Source: Pseudomonas sp. RIT-PI-S (GTDB lineage Bacteria; Pseudomonadota; Gammaproteobacteria; Pseudomonadales; Pseudomonadaceae). Taken from it: a stretch of DNA of 64,000 nt. Position numbers and translations under genes: made by a program. Where the stretch lies: contig NZ_JANZKJ010000002.1 in assembly GCF_025642975.1 (NCBI RefSeq), positions 248,001 through 312,000 of the forward strand, read 5' to 3'. This document shows, piece after piece, positions 32,516-45,217 of this stretch. The notes under the pieces are model-generated. The model was given only the letters and a program-made list of their open reading frames with translations, did no database searches and was not told the origin of the DNA. How positions within the stretch are numbered: the stretch's first letter is position 1; each line of letters begins with the position of its first letter.

Positions 32516-33706
32516 ATGAGCGAATACTCCCTTTTCACCTCCGAGTCTGTGTCCGAAGGGCACCCGGATAAAATCGCCGACCAGATTTCCGATGCGGTGC
32601 TGGACGCTATCATCGCTGAAGACAAACACGCCCGGGTCGCCTGCGAGACCCTGGTCAAAACGGGCGTTGCGATCATCGCCGGCGAAGTGACCACCTCGGC
32701 CTGGGTCGACCTCGAAGAAATCGTCCGCAAGGTGATCATCGACATCGGCTACAACAGCTCTGAAGTCGGCTTCGACGGCGCCACCTGCGCGGTCATGAAC
32801 ATCATCGGCAAGCAATCGGTAGACATCGCCCAAGGCGTGGACCGCAGCAAGCCGGAAGACCAAGGCGCGGGCGACCAGGGCCTGATGTTCGGCTACGCCA
32901 GCAACGAAACCGACGTGCTGATGCCTGCGCCGATTCGCTTCTCTCACGCCCTGGTCGAACGCCAGGCCGAAGCGCGTAAATCCGGCCTGCTGCCGTGGTT
33001 GCGGCCGGATGCGAAGTCGCAGGTGACCTGCCGTTATGAAAACGGCCGCGTGGTCGGTATCGATGCGATCGTGTTGTCCACTCAGCACAACCCAGAGGTC
33101 AAGTATCACGACCTGCGCGAAGCGGTGATGGAGCTGATCGTCAAGCACAGCCTGCCCGCCGAGCTGTTGCACAAGGACACCCAGTACCACATCAACCCGA
33201 CCGGCAACTTCATCATCGGCGGCCCGGTCGGCGACTGCGGCCTGACCGGCCGCAAGATCATCGTGGACACCTACGGCGGCATGGCTCGCCACGGCGGCGG
33301 TGCCTTCTCCGGCAAGGACCCCTCAAAGGTTGACCGTTCTGCGGCTTACGCAGGCCGCTACGTGGCCAAGAACATCGTTGCCGCCGGCCTTGCCGATCGT
33401 TGCGAGATCCAAGTGTCCTACGCGATAGGCGTGGCCCAGCCTACCTCCATCTCGCTGAACACTTTCGATACCGGCAAGCTACCGGACGAGAAGATCATCC
33501 AACTGGTGCGCGAGCATTTCGACCTGCGCCCATACGCGATCACCCGCATGCTCGACCTGCTGCACCCGATGTACCAAGCCACCGCCGCGTATGGTCACTT
33601 CGGCCGCAACCCGTACGAAATGACCGTAGGCAGCGATACCTTCACCGCGTTTACCTGGGAGAAGACGGACCGCGCAGAGGCACTGAGAGCGGCGGCCGGC
33701 TTGTAA
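32516..33706 (+). CDS. metK: S-adenosylmethionine synthetase
   Basis: Makes SAM from methionine and ATP. The 396-residue product has all family signatures: [16 protein letters not shown] at the N-terminus, [12 protein letters not shown] in the middle, and [19 protein letters not shown] with the phosphate-binding glycines. It starts 20 bases after the regulator gene with an AGGA site in between, so the two form a compact operon. A strong hairpin terminator follows. Confidence 0.98.
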   Translation: MSEYSLFTSESVSEGHPDKIADQISDAVLDAIIAEDKHARVACETLVKTGVAIIAGEVTTSAWVDLEEIVRKVIIDIGYNSSEVGFDGATCAVMNIIGKQSVDIAQGVDRSKPEDQGAGDQGLMFGYASNETDVLMPAPIRFSHALVERQAEARKSGLLPWLRPDAKSQVTCRYENGRVVGIDAIVLSTQHNPEVKYHDLREAVMELIVKHSLPAELLHKDTQYHINPTGNFIIGGPVGDCGLTGRKIIVDTYGGMARHGGGAFSGKDPSKVDRSAAYAGRYVAKNIVAAGLADRCEIQVSYAIGVAQPTSISLNTFDTGKLPDEKIIQLVREHFDLRPYAITRMLDLLHPMYQATAAYGHFGRNPYEMTVGSDTFTAFTWEKTDRAEALRAAAGL

Positions 33707-33725
33707 GGCCAACGAGTGGCCCTGA

Positions 33726-35965
<2,240 letters not shown>

Positions 35966-35986
35966 CGGCCCGCGGCTGCCGGTGCT

Positions 35987-36373
35987 TCAGGCGGCGACGC
36001 AGAATAGGCTGATGATTAGCCCAAGGCCTGCGAGCCAGGCAATCGAGCGCATGGTTCCCTGGTCGACCAGGTAGCAAACGATATAAACCACCCGGCTCAC
36101 GATAAACAGCAGTGCCAGAAGGTTCAGCGTGCCCTGTTCGGCACCGCCCGCCAGGTGGGCGATGATCACTGCCGCCGCAAAGGCTGGGGTTATTTCGAAG
36201 CCATTGAGCTGTGCGGCATGGGCGCGTCGAGGCAGGCCTTGCAGCTTGTCCAGCCAGGCCCGCGGGTCTCGATTGGCATTGGGCCCGTAGCGCCCGCCCG
36301 CCGCTTTAGCGGTTACCGTGCAGAGGTAGGGCAGCAGGATGGCAACCAACACGCACCAGTAAGCAACTGTCAT
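35987..36373 (-). CDS. MAPEG family inner-membrane protein
   Basis: A 128-residue protein with four predicted membrane helices, related to the MAPEG group of glutathione-linked and eicosanoid enzymes; bacterial members are mostly uncharacterised. The start at 36373 (MTVAYWCVLVAILLPYLC) follows GAGGCGAAA. The NxRxxxxxLxG-like stretch NANRDPRAWLDKLQG and the AHAAQLNGFE segment after it are typical. The in-frame ORF extends much further upstream but that part lies antisense to, and within, the neighbouring transporter gene and is not protein-like. Confidence 0.85.
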   Translation of the reverse strand: MTVAYWCVLVAILLPYLCTVTAKAAGGRYGPNANRDPRAWLDKLQGLPRRAHAAQLNGFEITPAFAAAVIIAHLAGGAEQGTLNLLALLFIVSRVVYIVCYLVDQGTMRSIAWLAGLGLIISLFCVAA

Positions 36374-36387
36374 TTTCGCCTCGCTTG

Positions 36388-37224
36388 TCAGTGAATTTTC
36401 ATGATCATGATGCCCGCCAAGACGAGCCCGCACGCCAGCAAACGCGGCAGCCCCAAGGGTTCCTTGAGGTAGCGCATGCCGAACAGTACCACCAGTATCA
36501 CGCTGGTTTCGCGAAGCGCGGCGGCCTCGGCCACCGAACCTGCCGCCATCGCCCACAGCACCAGAGCGTAGCTTGCCAGCACGCACACACCGACTGCCGT
36601 ACCCAACCGCCATTGGGTACGCCAAAAGTGAGCGAAGCTTTTGCGCCGATTCGCCAAGGCCGCCGCGGGAAAGGGCCAGGCACTGATGAACGTCAACCAC
36701 GCCAGGTAGTCCAGCGGCTGAGCCCAGCGCTGCAATGCTTGGCCGTCGATCCAGGTGTAGCTGCCGATGCATACGCCTATCAGCAGCACCACTGGCAATA
36801 CCGCCCAAGGCAAGCGCTCACCGCCACCGCCCTGCCAGAGCAGGCAAGCCATGCCGCACGGGATCAACAGAATGCCCAGCACCTGATGAGGCCCGAGGGG
36901 CTCATTGCCGACCGCCAGCGTCAGGCCGAGCACCACCAGCGGGGATAGCCCTCGCATCAGCGGATAAACCATACCCAGATCGGCCGCCCGGTAAGCCTGG
37001 ATCAACAGATAACGATAGAGCAGTTCGAACAGCGCACTGGCGATCAACCAGGGCCAGATCTCGGCAGGTGGAAAGTTGACGAAGGGTAGTAGCGGCACGG
37101 CCACCACAAATGCGATCGCATCCATGCTGGCAACGACCAGCAAGCGTTCAGCACTGAATTTGACCAGGGTATTCCAAGCTGCATGCAGCACAGCGGCCAG
37201 CAGCACGAGGGTAGTGGCGAACAA
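36388..37224 (-). CDS. DMT superfamily (EamA) transporter
   Basis: A 278-residue inner-membrane protein with about ten helices in two EamA halves, the drug/metabolite exporter architecture. The first half contains YRAADLGMVYPLMRGLSPL, and the second ends with ETSVILVVLFGMRYLKEPLG. It starts at a TTG (37224) preceded by AAGGA. Substrate not predictable. It ends 14 bases before the start of the MAPEG gene and is probably in one unit with it. Confidence 0.85.
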   Translation of the reverse strand: MFATTLVLLAAVLHAAWNTLVKFSAERLLVVASMDAIAFVVAVPLLPFVNFPPAEIWPWLIASALFELLYRYLLIQAYRAADLGMVYPLMRGLSPLVVLGLTLAVGNEPLGPHQVLGILLIPCGMACLLWQGGGGERLPWAVLPVVLLIGVCIGSYTWIDGQALQRWAQPLDYLAWLTFISAWPFPAAALANRRKSFAHFWRTQWRLGTAVGVCVLASYALVLWAMAAGSVAEAAALRETSVILVVLFGMRYLKEPLGLPRLLACGLVLAGIMIMKIH

Positions 37225-37271
37225 ACGAGGTCCTTATCCCGCCGCGGCCGTACCAGCCGGGCCCTGTCTCA

Positions 37272-37550
37272 TTAAGAGCTGGAACCCCTGGGAGCTCCAG
37301 CGGCGCTATCGTAGCGGAAAAACGCGGCCGGGCCCCTGACTTGAACGCGTACCCCTGGCGCTTCATGAACGCAGCGAGGTTGTAGCGGCGCCTCTCGGCA
37401 GTCGAGCAAGGGCACAGGCACAGGGCCACGCGGTTGCTCATGAGGCAGTTCGGTATACGCCATCTGGCAGCCAGCGAGAAAGGATAGAGCAAGCAGCAGT
37501 AGGGGCACGGGAACAACAACCAGGACGGAAGGTGCGAATTCTCCACCCAT
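37272..37550 (-). CDS. Possible small lipoprotein
   Basis: An open frame of up to 92 codons. Inside it, a hydrophobic run ends in a lipobox-like LSFLAGC followed by QMAYTELPHEQP, so a shorter start such as a GTG within VPVPLLLL would give a small lipoprotein of about 75 residues. The C-terminal part has two cysteines and is Pro/Arg-rich. No family recognised and the start is uncertain. It is offered because nothing else explains the stretch between the transporter and the thioesterase. Confidence 0.4.
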   Translation of the reverse strand: MGGEFAPSVLVVVPVPLLLLALSFLAGCQMAYTELPHEQPRGPVPVPLLDCREAPLQPRCVHEAPGVRVQVRGPAAFFRYDSAAGAPRGSSS

Positions 37551-37610
37551 ACCCTATAGGCCGCAGCGCTCGCCTTCCGAAGAACATGTGGGAAGCGCCC
37601 GATAAGGCCG

Positions 37611-38015
37611 TCAGTCTTCCCGGCCTTCCTCGGCGAACTGGTCCTTGATGTAACGGATCTGCGTGCGGCCGTGGGGCGCTGGCAGGCCATCTTCGCCCAG
37701 GTTGACGAAGACCAGTTTGTCCACGGTCAGAATGCTTTTGCGGGTGATCTTGTTGCGCACCTCGCAGGTCAGCGTGATAGAGGTACGGCCAAACTCAGTC
37801 GCGGTAATACCTAGCTCAATGATGTCGCCCTGACGTGATGCACTGACGAAGTTGATCTCGGAAATATACTTGGTGACTACCCGCTGATTGCCCAACTGAA
37901 CGATGGCATAGATCGCGGCTTCTTCATCGATCCAGCGCAACAGGCTGCCGCCGAACAACGTACCGTTGGCGTTCAGGTCTTCGGGCTTTACCCATTTGCG
38001 GGTGTGGAAATTCAT
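37611..38015 (-). CDS. Acyl-CoA thioesterase, hotdog fold (YciA-like)
   Basis: A 134-residue single-hotdog thioesterase predicted to hydrolyse acyl-CoA esters in the cytoplasm. The family motif NANGTLFGGSLLRWIDEEAA contains the catalytic Asp, and SEINFVSASRQGDIIEL is the following strand. AAGGGGGGCGC precedes the ATG. It is divergent from ahcY across a 326-base region holding the SAH riboswitch. Substrate range is unknown; related enzymes prefer short to medium chains. Confidence 0.85.
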   Translation of the reverse strand: MNFHTRKWVKPEDLNANGTLFGGSLLRWIDEEAAIYAIVQLGNQRVVTKYISEINFVSASRQGDIIELGITATEFGRTSITLTCEVRNKITRKSILTVDKLVFVNLGEDGLPAPHGRTQIRYIKDQFAEEGRED

Positions 38016-38194
38016 GCGCCCCCCTTAGAGCGATAAGTAGTTGCCTTTCACCGTAGCAGCAGGCCTCGGCCGCGACCAGACGCAACAGCGCTCTAAAGCC
38101 GACCGCCAGGCGGATTCGACACCCTCCCCGGGCACCCTATATACTGGCCAACGTTTCACCGCCCGCAGGCTATGCGGGCGTTCCCGCCACCCAG

Positions 38195-39751
<1,557 letters not shown>

Positions 39752-39768
39752 TCAGCTACAAGCGCCAG

Positions 39769-39834
39769 GTTGTAAGCTGCAAGTTCGAAGCACTGCGCGT
39801 TCGGGCTTGTAGCTTACGGCTTGCAGCTTATAAC
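39769..39834. repeat. Inverted repeat between ahcY and metF
   Basis: GTTGTAAGCTGCAAG (39769-39783) and CTTGCAGCTTATAAC (39820-39834) pair with a single mismatch. The surrounding bases repeat the same words (AGCTACAAGC, CTTGTAGCTTACGG), so the element looks built from short AGCTTGCAGCTTGTAGC-like units of the kind scattered in Pseudomonas intergenic regions. It may end or process the ahcY transcript. Confidence 0.7.
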
Positions 39835-39859
39835 TCTCATTCGAAGAGCTGCCTTGAAA

Positions 39860-40708
39860 ATGCCTTTGACCGATAAAAGCTTCAGCTTCGAGTTCTTCCC
39901 CACGAAGACCGACGCCGGGCACGAAAAGCTGCTCCAGGTGGCCCGCCAGTTGGCGACCTGTGCGCCCGCCTTCTTCTCCTGCACCTATGGCGCCGGTGGC
40001 TCGACCCGCGACCGTACCCTGGATACCGTGCTGCAACTGGAGCGGGAAGTGCAAATCCCCGCGGCGCCGCATTTGTCTTGCGTTGGCGATAGCAAGGCGG
40101 AACTGCGAGCGCTGCTGACGCAGTACCGCGATGCCGGCATCCAACGCATCGTTGCGCTTCGGGGTGACCTGCCCTCGGGTATGGGGATGGCCGCGGGCGA
40201 ATTGCGCCATGCCAACGACCTGGTGGAATTCATCCGTGCGGAAACCGGGGACCATTTCCATATCGAAGTGGCGGCGTACCCGGAAATGCACCCTCAGGCG
40301 CGCAACTTCGAGGAAGACCTCGCCAACTTTGCCCGCAAGGCCAAAGCCGGCGCGGACAGCGCAATCACCCAGTACTTCTTCAACGCCGACAGTTATTTCT
40401 ACTTCGTCGAGCGGGTGCGTAAGCTGGGCGTGGACTTGCCGATCGTGCCAGGCATCATGCCCATCACCAATTACAGCAAGCTGGCGCGCTTCTCAGATGC
40501 CTGCGGGGCGGAAATCCCGCGCTGGGTTCGCAAGCAACTCGAGGCTTACGGTGACGACGCCGAAAGCATTCAAGCGTTTGGCGAAGACGTGATCACCCGG
40601 ATGTGCGAGCAGCTGTTGAACGGCGGCGCCCCTGGCCTGCATTTCTATACCCTGAACCAGGCTCAAGCCAGCATGGCGATCTGGCGTAACCTGGGCCTTC
40701 CCCGCTGA
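39860..40708 (+). CDS. metF: Methylenetetrahydrofolate reductase
   Basis: FAD enzyme reducing 5,10-methylene-THF to 5-methyl-THF, the methyl donor for methionine synthesis. I start it at 39860 (MPLTDKSFSFEFFPTKTDAG), giving 282 residues. Family blocks: SFEFFPTKT, FFSCTYGAGGSTRDRT, ALRGDLPSG, AAYPEMHPQA and FFNADSYFYFVERV. With ahcY upstream and metK a few kilobases away, the methyl cycle is well represented here. Confidence 0.97.
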   Translation: MPLTDKSFSFEFFPTKTDAGHEKLLQVARQLATCAPAFFSCTYGAGGSTRDRTLDTVLQLEREVQIPAAPHLSCVGDSKAELRALLTQYRDAGIQRIVALRGDLPSGMGMAAGELRHANDLVEFIRAETGDHFHIEVAAYPEMHPQARNFEEDLANFARKAKAGADSAITQYFFNADSYFYFVERVRKLGVDLPIVPGIMPITNYSKLARFSDACGAEIPRWVRKQLEAYGDDAESIQAFGEDVITRMCEQLLNGGAPGLHFYTLNQAQASMAIWRNLGLPR

Positions 40709-40806
40709 CCTCGCTGGCCCGCGCGCCCAAGCGCGTCGGGCCTGCATCTTGCCATTAAGGGAAAGCCTGACTAGCCAGGGCTGGCCCCGGCGCATACTCT
40801 GCGCAT

Positions 40807-41535
40807 ATGCGCGCTTTAGCCTGTTTTCTTCTTCTGATCGCCCTGCTGCCATCGACGTTTGCATCGGCACAGCCCCTGCGCATCGTTACCGAGCCTTGGG
40901 CGCCGTATGTTTACCTGAACGGCAGCGAGCCTGCGGGCGTCGATTATGAAATCGCCGCGCACGTATTCAAACGCCTGGGCGTACAGGTGGAGTGGGAGTT
41001 CCTGCCGTGGAAGCGCTGCCTGATGATGCTTCAACAGGATCAGGCAGACGGCATATTGGATATTTTTCATACGACCGCACGCGAACAAACGCTGGTCTAC
41101 GCCGATGAAGGGCTGTCCAAGGTGGAATTCGCGCTGTATCAGGCCAACGAGCGCCCAGTGCCTGTAGCCCGCCTGCGAGATTTGCGAGGGCTGCGAGTGG
41201 GCGTAGCCCCAGGCTTTCTTTATGGGCCGGCCTTCAGCGCGTCGCAGGCCCTCAAGGAGCCCGCGCCAACGCTGGAAGCCAACTTCGGCAAACTCATGCT
41301 AGGGCGTGTGGACCTGGTGATTACCGATCGCCGAGTAGGGCGTTTTACGCTGCAGCAGATGAAGCTCACCGAGCAGGTCAGCGAACTGCCGGGAACCTTG
41401 AACACCGATGTTCTGTACCTTGCACTGCGACGCCGGGGCGACCTGCCAGCGCTGGCCGAGCAATTCACCACTGCCCTGCGCGAGTTCAAGCGTGAGCCGG
41501 AATACCGGGCATTGTTGAAGCGCTACGGCCTCTAA
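40807..41535 (+). CDS. Orphan periplasmic binding protein (SBP_bac_3-like)
   Basis: A 242-residue exported protein with a signal peptide (ACFLLLIALLPSTFASAQ) and a mature start PLRIVTEPWAPYVYLNG typical of type II periplasmic binding proteins. EFLPWKRCLMMLQQDQADG and the C-terminal ALLKRYGL also fit. No transporter membrane or ATPase genes are nearby. It shares the overall pattern with the protein at 20.8-21.6 kb (LR-x-V-x-x-PW-x-P, a PW-x-R segment, KRYGL end), suggesting one orphan subfamily. Confidence 0.85.
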   Translation: MRALACFLLLIALLPSTFASAQPLRIVTEPWAPYVYLNGSEPAGVDYEIAAHVFKRLGVQVEWEFLPWKRCLMMLQQDQADGILDIFHTTAREQTLVYADEGLSKVEFALYQANERPVPVARLRDLRGLRVGVAPGFLYGPAFSASQALKEPAPTLEANFGKLMLGRVDLVITDRRVGRFTLQQMKLTEQVSELPGTLNTDVLYLALRRRGDLPALAEQFTTALREFKREPEYRALLKRYGL

Positions 41536-41806
41536 ATCGGGCCTTTTTTGAAAAAAACCACCTTTTGGCAGCCAAATCCCAGCGGCGCGCCGAGGCTCTG
41601 TTATACTCCGGCGTTCCCGCCAGGCTTACGCCCGGACGCCGGACCTCGCACCCCTTCACCGCATGCTCGCGCCATGGCTCACGCCCCGGCGGCCCGCTGC
41701 GATCCTCCGCGAGCGCCAGCAGTACCGGACGCGGTTGCGTCGATATCCGCCCCCGCGCCAGGCAAACGTTCCCCGGGCTCAAGCCCCACAATGAACAGGA
41801 TTGCCC

Positions 41807-43666
41807 ATGTCCTTTGCTTCCCTCGGTCTCTCCGAGGCTCTAGTCCGCGCTATCGAGGCTGCTGGCTATACGCAGCCCACCCCTGTGCAACAGCGGGCAG
41901 TTCCCGCCGTGTTGCAAGGCCGCGACCTGATGGTTGCCGCCCAAACCGGTACTGGTAAGACCGCCGGTTTCGCTCTGCCCATCCTGGAACGCCTGTTCCC
42001 CGCCGGCCATCCGGACAAATCTCAGCGTCATGGCCCTCGGCAGCCCCGGGTACTGGTGCTCACGCCCACCCGTGAACTGGCCGCCCAGGTGCATGACAGC
42101 TTCCGCATCTATGCCCGCGACCTTAAGTTCGTCAGCGCTTGCGTGTTTGGCGGCGTTGGCATCAACCCGCAAGTGCAGGCGCTGGCAAAGGGTGTGGACG
42201 TGCTGGTGGCCTGCCCGGGCCGCCTGCTGGACCTGGCCGGCCAGGGCAGCGTGGACCTCGCGCACGTGGAAATCCTCGTGCTCGACGAAGCAGACCGCAT
42301 GCTCGACATGGGCTTTATCCATGACGTGAAAAAGGTACTTGCCCGCCTCCCTGAGAAACGCCAGAACCTGCTGTTCTCGGCCACGTTCTCCAAGGACATC
42401 ACCGACCTCGCCGAAAAGCTCCTGCACAATCCGGAGCGCATCGAAGTCACCCCGCCCAACACCACGGTCGAGCGCATCGAGCAGCGCGTGTACCGCATTG
42501 GCGCCAGCCACAAGCGTGCCCTGCTGGCGCATCTGATTACCCAGGGTGCCTGGGAACAGGTGCTGGTGTTCACCCGGACCAAGCATGGCGCCAACCGCCT
42601 GGCCGAATACCTCGAAAAGCACGGCCTCACCGCCGCAGCGATTCACGGTAACAAGAGCCAGAACGCTCGTACCAAGGCGCTGGCCGATTTCAAGGCAAGC
42701 ACCGTACGCGTGCTGGTAGCCACCGACATCGCCGCCCGGGGCCTGGACATCGACCAGCTGCCACACGTTGTGAACTTCGAGCTGCCGAACGTCGAGGAAG
42801 ACTACGTTCACCGTATCGGCCGTACCGGCCGCGCTGGCCGCAACGGTGAGGCGATCTCGCTGGTTGCACCGGATGAAGAAAAACTGCTCAAGAGCATTGA
42901 GCGGATGACTCGGCAGAAAATCGCCGACGGCGAGCTGATGGGCTTCGACCCGAGCACCATCGAGGCGGAGAAGCCTGAAGTGCGCGAACGGGCGCCGGCC
43001 AACAAGCCACGCGCCCGTAACCCAGGCGGCGACAAACCCACCGGCGGCGCTGGGCGCAAGGATAAGGGCAAGGACAAAGGCAAGGACAAGCCTCGCGAGA
43101 AATCCGCCGAGGGCCGCGCTGAAGGCCGCACTGAGCCTCGCCAGCCAAGGGCGCGCAAGCCACAACGGCCAGCGCAAGCCCAAAGTGCCCAGCCGGCTGA
43201 GCCAGGCAACCGCGACCCGGAAGTGTTCCTGGACGATGAAGTGGATAACTTCGGCAACCGGGCAGACTACGTAAGCCCGTACCAGAACCAGAAGGGCCAA
43301 GGCCGTAACCGCCGCCAGGGCACGCCGGCAGCTGGCCAGGCGCCTGCTCAGGGCGCCCGACGCGGCCAAGCTCCAAGTGCGCCTCGTGCCGCCACCGAAG
43401 GCGCACCCAAGCGCTCGGGCCCTCGCAACAACTCTCAAAGCGCTGCTGGCGCTGGCCAGAACCGCCGTGACAACCCGCGCAACCGCCGCCCGCGTGAGGA
43501 AGCGCGCGCGCCTGCGGTCAGCGAGGCCCGTCGCGAAGCGCCAAAGCCAAAGATCATCATGAAAGAGTCCAAGCTAGACCGTACGCTCACGGCCGAACAA
43601 CTCGATGACCTGCAAAACCGCGCCAAGGCAGGGGAAAAGCCAGCATTGCTGACCCGCAAGAACTAA
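41807..43666 (+). CDS. rhlE: DEAD-box RNA helicase with basic C-terminal tail (RhlE2 type)
   Basis: ATP-dependent RNA helicase of 619 residues. The start at 41807 ([17 protein letters not shown]) follows AGGA. Core motifs: Q motif [12 protein letters not shown], Walker [20 protein letters not shown] in [14 protein letters not shown] in [10 protein letters not shown], and [11 protein letters not shown]. Beyond about residue 385 the protein is a long disordered tail rich in Lys, Arg, Pro, Gln and Ala, with short repeats such as [10 protein letters not shown]. Location after metF/ahcY matches P. aeruginosa RhlE2, whose tail binds RNA and which affects RNA turnover. A 270-base leader precedes it. 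Confidence 0.93.
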   Translation: MSFASLGLSEALVRAIEAAGYTQPTPVQQRAVPAVLQGRDLMVAAQTGTGKTAGFALPILERLFPAGHPDKSQRHGPRQPRVLVLTPTRELAAQVHDSFRIYARDLKFVSACVFGGVGINPQVQALAKGVDVLVACPGRLLDLAGQGSVDLAHVEILVLDEADRMLDMGFIHDVKKVLARLPEKRQNLLFSATFSKDITDLAEKLLHNPERIEVTPPNTTVERIEQRVYRIGASHKRALLAHLITQGAWEQVLVFTRTKHGANRLAEYLEKHGLTAAAIHGNKSQNARTKALADFKASTVRVLVATDIAARGLDIDQLPHVVNFELPNVEEDYVHRIGRTGRAGRNGEAISLVAPDEEKLLKSIERMTRQKIADGELMGFDPSTIEAEKPEVRERAPANKPRARNPGGDKPTGGAGRKDKGKDKGKDKPREKSAEGRAEGRTEPRQPRARKPQRPAQAQSAQPAEPGNRDPEVFLDDEVDNFGNRADYVSPYQNQKGQGRNRRQGTPAAGQAPAQGARRGQAPSAPRAATEGAPKRSGPRNNSQSAAGAGQNRRDNPRNRRPREEARAPAVSEARREAPKPKIIMKESKLDRTLTAEQLDDLQNRAKAGEKPALLTRKN

Positions 43667-43692
43667 GGTCCGCGATACTGCAAGCCCCCAAT

Positions 43693-43730
43693 AAAAAACG
43701 CCGCGTGCTTTAACAGACGCGGCGTTTTTT
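43693..43730. terminator. Bidirectional terminator between rhlE and yceI
   Basis: AAAAAACGCCGCGT (43693-43706) pairs perfectly with ACGCGGCGTTTTTT (43717-43730) around a 10-base loop. A/T runs on both sides let it end both convergent genes. Confidence 0.93.
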
Positions 43731-43744
43731 CATTCAAACGCGAG

Positions 43745-44344
43745 TTACTTGGCGCGCACGCCTTCAAACACGAAGTACAGCTCGACGGTGTCCGACTGTG
43801 GGCCCAGGTCCATGGACTTAGGCGCAAAGTCTTTGCGGTTGATGCTGGTGCTGCCTTCGAAGCCAGCGCGGTAGCCGCCCCACGGGTCTTTACCTTCGCC
43901 CAGGAAGGTCGCTTTAATCACGACGGGCTTGGTGACGCCGTGCAGGGTCAGGTCGCCGGTCACGTCAGCAGTGTCCTTGCCGTTTGCGTTCTTGCCAGTG
44001 GGCTTGACGCTGGTGGACTTGAAAGTCGCTTCCGGGTATTTGGCGACGTCGAGGAAGTCCGCGCTGCTGATGTGCTTGTCGCGCTCGGCCTGGTTGGTGA
44101 ACACACTTGCGGTTTTCAGAGTGACTTCGATCTTGGTGTCTTCCGGCTTGGCGGCATCGAAGCTGAACTTGCCGTCGAAGTCTTTGAAGGTACCGGTGAT
44201 GAAGCTATAGCCCAGGTGGCTGATCTTGAAGTTCACGAAGGCGTGTTGGCCTTCTTTGTCCAAGGTGTAATCGGCAGCCATGGCGTGGCCGGCGGTGATT
44301 GCAGCGGTGCCAAGCGCGAGCGCGGCCAGAGTGTGTTTCAGCAT
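43745..44344 (-). CDS. yceI: YceI family periplasmic protein
   Basis: A 199-residue exported protein: signal peptide to HAMA, then [24 protein letters not shown]. The family forms a lipocalin-like barrel that binds polyisoprenoids; E. coli YceI is induced by high pH. Typical segments are [29 protein letters not shown] and [12 protein letters not shown]. It lies 39 bases downstream of the cytochrome b561 gene in the same direction, the conserved yceJ-yceI pairing, which hints at a quinone-related redox role. Confidence 0.95.
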   Translation of the reverse strand: MLKHTLAALALGTAAITAGHAMAADYTLDKEGQHAFVNFKISHLGYSFITGTFKDFDGKFSFDAAKPEDTKIEVTLKTASVFTNQAERDKHISSADFLDVAKYPEATFKSTSVKPTGKNANGKDTADVTGDLTLHGVTKPVVIKATFLGEGKDPWGGYRAGFEGSTSINRKDFAPKSMDLGPQSDTVELYFVFEGVRAK

Positions 44345-44383
44345 TTTTTCGATTTCCTTTGCAGTGATTGCGTCAAGTTAAGG

Positions 44384-44935
44384 TCACGCCCGGCGACCCA
44401 GCATGCGCACCAGCGTGGCATCCCGGTCGATGAAGTGATGTTTGAGCGCAGCGAGCCCGTGTAGCACGGAAAACACCACCAGCACCCAAGCCAGGTAGAG
44501 ATGCAGCTCCCCCGCCCGCTCCGCCTGGTTCTCGATGCCGCTGAACGCAGCCGGCACCTCGAACAGGCCGAACACCGAGATACCCACGCCGTCGGCGGTG
44601 GAGATCAGGTAGCCGGTGGTCATGACCAGGAAGATGTCCAGGTACAGGAACAGATGGACCGACACCGCGGCGATACGGGTAGGTCGGCCCTGGTTCGGCG
44701 TGGGTGGTGGCGGCGGGCTGATCACCCGCCATACCACCCGCAACAGCATGGCCGCAAACAATACTAGGCCAATGCTCTTGTGCAGTTCCGGCGCGGCCTT
44801 GCGCCAAGGGTCGTAGTAGCCAAGGCCGACCATCCACAGGCCAAGGGCGAACATCCCGAACACTGCCAATGCCACGCCCCAGTGCAGGAACATGCTCACA
44901 GCGCCGTAACGGGAGGGAGAATTGCGAAGCTGCAT
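44384..44935 (-). CDS. Cytochrome b561 family protein (YceJ type)
   Basis: A 183-residue membrane protein with four helices and paired histidines that would bind two b hemes: His18 (MFLHWG), His52 (ELHKSIG), and further histidines in ELHLYLAW and VLHGLAALKHHF. Such proteins pass electrons from the quinone pool or to periplasmic partners. It is the promoter-proximal gene of the pair with yceI. In its leader, CCTATCG (44977-44983) and CGATAGG (45024-45030) form a widely spaced inverted repeat that could bind a regulator. Confidence 0.9.
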   Translation of the reverse strand: MQLRNSPSRYGAVSMFLHWGVALAVFGMFALGLWMVGLGYYDPWRKAAPELHKSIGLVLFAAMLLRVVWRVISPPPPPTPNQGRPTRIAAVSVHLFLYLDIFLVMTTGYLISTADGVGISVFGLFEVPAAFSGIENQAERAGELHLYLAWVLVVFSVLHGLAALKHHFIDRDATLVRMLGRRA

Positions 44936-45217
44936 GGCAGCACCTCTGAAGAACGTGGGAGAAGATTAACCGCTTACCTATCGAAAAAAAGCGGAAAATT
45001 TTGCTTTGAACAATCGAAAGCCACGATAGGAATTGTCCTTGGTTTTGGTTAAGGCAAGGTTAATCCACAGCCGCCTCCCACGCCCTGCTCGCTATGGAAC
45101 GGCTGTGCCTTAATCTAACTTAGCCCTGGCCTTGCCTTACGGGTTGTCTGCCGGCACCGCATTGCATAGGCTTGCGCATTCTTTTTTTCGGCCCCCCGGC
45201 CGCACCGGAGCCCGCCC

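Noticed and set aside
36374..36808. N-terminal extension of the MAPEG protein
   Set aside because: It overlaps the transporter gene on the same strand in another frame and is not hydrophobic or family-like; the ATG at 36373 has a ribosome site.
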